From positions 399-6,042 of the forward strand of contig CARFEX010000059.1 of assembly GCA_948971535.1 (NCBI GenBank): DNA of 5,644 nucleotides. Reading direction: 5' to 3'. This document shows positions 4,258 to 5,644 of this stretch, one piece after another. Origin of the DNA: an uncultured Eubacteriales bacterium (GTDB taxonomy: Bacteria > Bacillota > Clostridia > Christensenellales > UBA1242). The notes beneath the pieces were generated by a model that worked only from the letters and a program-made list of their open reading frames with translations, made no database searches and was not told where the DNA came from. The stretch's first letter is position 1. Every line of letters starts with the position of its first letter. The translations under genes were made by a program, and so were the position numbers.

Positions 4258-4722
4258 ATGGCAGTGCATTACTTAACAGCAGAAGGAAAAAAACAATTAG
4301 AGGAAAAATTACAGTTTTATAAAACTGTTAAAAGAAAAGAAGTAGTTCAAAAAATTGGTGCAGCAAGAGAATTTGGTGACCTTTCAGAAAATTCAGAGTA
4401 TGATGCAGCCAAAGAAGAACAAGCACTTATTGAAGCTGAAATCAGTGAAATGGAAAACATTCTTCTTTCATGTGAAATTGTAAGTGTTAATACAAATAAA
4501 AATGAAATAGGTATTGGTTCAACAGTTACATTATATGACGAAGATTTTGATGAAGAGGTAACATACAAAATTCTCGGCTCAACAGAAAGTGACCCTGCAA
4601 AAGGTATTATATCAAATATTTCACCAGTAGGCTCAGCACTTATGGGGAAAAAGAAGGGTGATACAATAGTTGTAAAGAGCGAAAATGCAAATGCAACTTA
4701 TAAAATTTTGGCAATTAAATAA
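4258..4722 (+). CDS. greA: Transcription elongation factor GreA
   Basis: GreA enters the secondary channel of RNA polymerase and stimulates cleavage of backtracked RNA, rescuing arrested elongation complexes. The 154 residues match the usual length. The N-terminal coiled coil (about 1-75) carries the tip motif GDLSENSEYDAA (40-51) with the conserved acidic Asp41 and Glu44 that act at the polymerase active site. The C-terminal FKBP-like domain (about 80-154) has YKILGSTESDPAKGIISNISPVGSALMGKKKGD (103-135). The ribosome-binding site AGGAGGG (4246-4252) five bases before the ATG makes the start secure. In many Bacillota greA is followed by lysS; here a strong terminator follows directly, so it ends its own transcript. 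The upstream leader may contain two copies of a structured repeat, which could affect its expression. Confidence 0.97.
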   Translation: MAVHYLTAEGKKQLEEKLQFYKTVKRKEVVQKIGAAREFGDLSENSEYDAAKEEQALIEAEISEMENILLSCEIVSVNTNKNEIGIGSTVTLYDEDFDEEVTYKILGSTESDPAKGIISNISPVGSALMGKKKGDTIVVKSENANATYKILAIK

Positions 4723-4737
4723 TAATTGCCTTTTTTT
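4710..4737 (+). terminator. Intrinsic terminator of greA
   Basis: GGCAATTA (4710-4717) and TAATTGCC (4723-4730) form a perfect 8-bp stem with loop AATAA, followed by seven T (4731-4737). The left arm lies in the last codons of greA, and the TAA stop (4720-4722) is inside the loop, so a ribosome terminating on greA would cover the hairpin. Confidence 0.9.
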
Positions 4738-4738
4738 G

Positions 4739-4767
4739 TTGTATTTTTTTTTAGCTTGTAGTATAAT
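4739..4767 (+). promoter_or_regulatory. Sigma-A-type promoter of the downstream membrane-protein gene
   Basis: TTGTAT (4739-4744) and a perfect TATAAT (4762-4767) are separated by 17 bp. The predicted start near 4774 gives a leader of about 24 bases. The -35 begins two bases after the T-tract of the greA terminator, so terminator and promoter are packed end to end. Confidence 0.65.
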
Positions 4768-4797
4768 AAGATATCAAAACGTTTGGAATTTAAGATT

Positions 4798-5644
4798 ATG
4801 ATGTTCAAAAACTCGATAAAACTTTTGTGTGCCAATTTTGACAAAGTTTGGAAGCTTCTCATTTATCAACTTTTGTCTTGGGCTTTGGTAGTGGGCTTGC
4901 TCGCACCTTTTTATGGCACCTTTGCAAATATTTTTTCTAGTGTTTGGGCAGAGTTTGAACTTGGAAAGGTTTTCACTTCAGGAACGTTTTATGGTTTGTC
5001 AGTGTCAGTAGCTGAAGCGCTTACAAGTGTGTTAGGTGCATTATTTAAAGCAGTTGCACTATTATTTAATACAAATGTGGGTATAGGTATTTACCTTGTT
5101 TTTATACTTTGTATATTTAGACCAATCTTAGCAGATGTTGGTAGATTTGTCACTTGTGAAATGGTGTATGGCTATATGGCAACTAGTTCAAAACAAAGTT
5201 TTACAGGCACATTCTTGAGAACTTTAGGAAAGTCACTGTCTTATGCAGGAATGAAACTTTTGTTTACAATACCTTTCAATGCACTAATCTGTGTGGGTAT
5301 TTTCGGACTTTCTCAAATCATAGCAAACAATGTTTTCGAGGTTTTACTTCCTATATTAATCATACTTATTCCATCCATTTTGTTTGCATTCAAAGAAACA
5401 TTCATAGCAGGCTGGGCACCAGCAATGATAGTTTATGATTGCAATGTATTTAGAGCTTTTCCAAAAGGGCAATCAGCAGTACTTCGTAGAGGACTTAGAG
5501 TATATTCAACCTCACTAATGATTTATTTGTTGACAATGCTTTTGGTGATAGCCTTAGGCCTATATTCTTTAGTAATCATTCTTCCAATAATCTTCCCATT
5601 CATTTACATTTTTGACATGGTTATGTTTTTCTCAAGTCAAGGAA
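4798..5644 (+). CDS. Polytopic membrane protein of unknown family (3' end cut off)
   Basis: The frame is open from ATG 4798 to the window end: 282 codons plus one base, with no stop seen. I do not recognise the family. The product has a short amphipathic N-terminus and about six strongly hydrophobic segments: near 20-48, 66-90, 94-112, 150-175, 181-199 and 238-276. No signal peptidase site, catalytic motif or repeat is apparent. Conserved-looking stretches are RPILADVGRFVTCEMVYGYM (108-127) and the loop VYDCNVFRAFPKGQSAVLRR (212-231), which mixes Cys, aromatic and basic residues. The Shine-Dalgarno is weak (GGAA, 4785-4788, nine bases before ATG 4798). A second ATG directly follows at 4801, but spacing favours the first. 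It appears to have its own promoter and so is not in an operon with greA. Confidence 0.8.
   Translation, partial: MMFKNSIKLLCANFDKVWKLLIYQLLSWALVVGLLAPFYGTFANIFSSVWAEFELGKVFTSGTFYGLSVSVAEALTSVLGALFKAVALLFNTNVGIGIYLVFILCIFRPILADVGRFVTCEMVYGYMATSSKQSFTGTFLRTLGKSLSYAGMKLLFTIPFNALICVGIFGLSQIIANNVFEVLLPILIILIPSILFAFKETFIAGWAPAMIVYDCNVFRAFPKGQSAVLRRGLRVYSTSLMIYLLTMLLVIALGLYSLVIILPIIFPFIYIFDMVMFFSSQG

Overview
The window is AT-rich (roughly 30% GC by eye), uses TAA/TAG stops with TGG for tryptophan, and has purine-rich Shine-Dalgarno sites before several genes. The gene set (tadA, two CPBP membrane proteases, an rlmH whose product ends in YHK, a DUF378 protein, greA) fits a low-GC Bacillota genome, most likely a clostridial lineage. 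I cannot name a species. No plasmid, phage, transposase, tRNA, rRNA or CRISPR signature is visible.

Layout. Left edge (1-48): half of a probable terminator, then tadA on the minus strand (49-492). A 79-bp divergent intergenic region follows, in which -10-like hexamers sit directly before the start codons of both flanking genes. On the plus strand comes a tight three-gene run: CPBP protease 1 (572-1564), CPBP protease 2 (1592-2734) and rlmH (2728-3186, overlapping its predecessor by 7 bp). Convergent to this is a DUF378 membrane protein with an unusual His-rich tail (3744-3313, minus). A 126-bp gap between the convergent genes may hold a tiny membrane-peptide ORF.

The most unusual part is the 513-bp intergenic region 3745-4257 before greA. 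It holds a near-consensus sigma-A promoter (3810-3838), an inverted repeat overlapping its -35, and two direct copies, exactly 200 bp apart, of a 103-bp perfectly repeated sequence that goes on as a degenerating match to about 117 bp. The repeat is rich in nested and alternative hairpins, and the promoter's predicted start point falls on its first base in copy 1. It could be a duplicated structured RNA or long greA leader, or a palindromic MITE/REP-like intergenic repeat. The sequence alone does not decide between these.

At the right, greA (4258-4722) ends in a textbook intrinsic terminator whose loop contains the stop codon. It is followed two bases later by a sigma-A promoter for an unrecognised polytopic membrane protein (4798 to the window end, truncated).

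Functionally, tadA and rlmH modify the translation apparatus (the tRNA wobble base and 23S rRNA helix 69), greA rescues arrested RNA polymerase, and the remaining proteins are membrane-embedded. Apart from the CPBP-CPBP-rlmH run, nothing shows that these genes form one pathway. It looks like ordinary chromosomal housekeeping sequence with an interesting non-coding insert.
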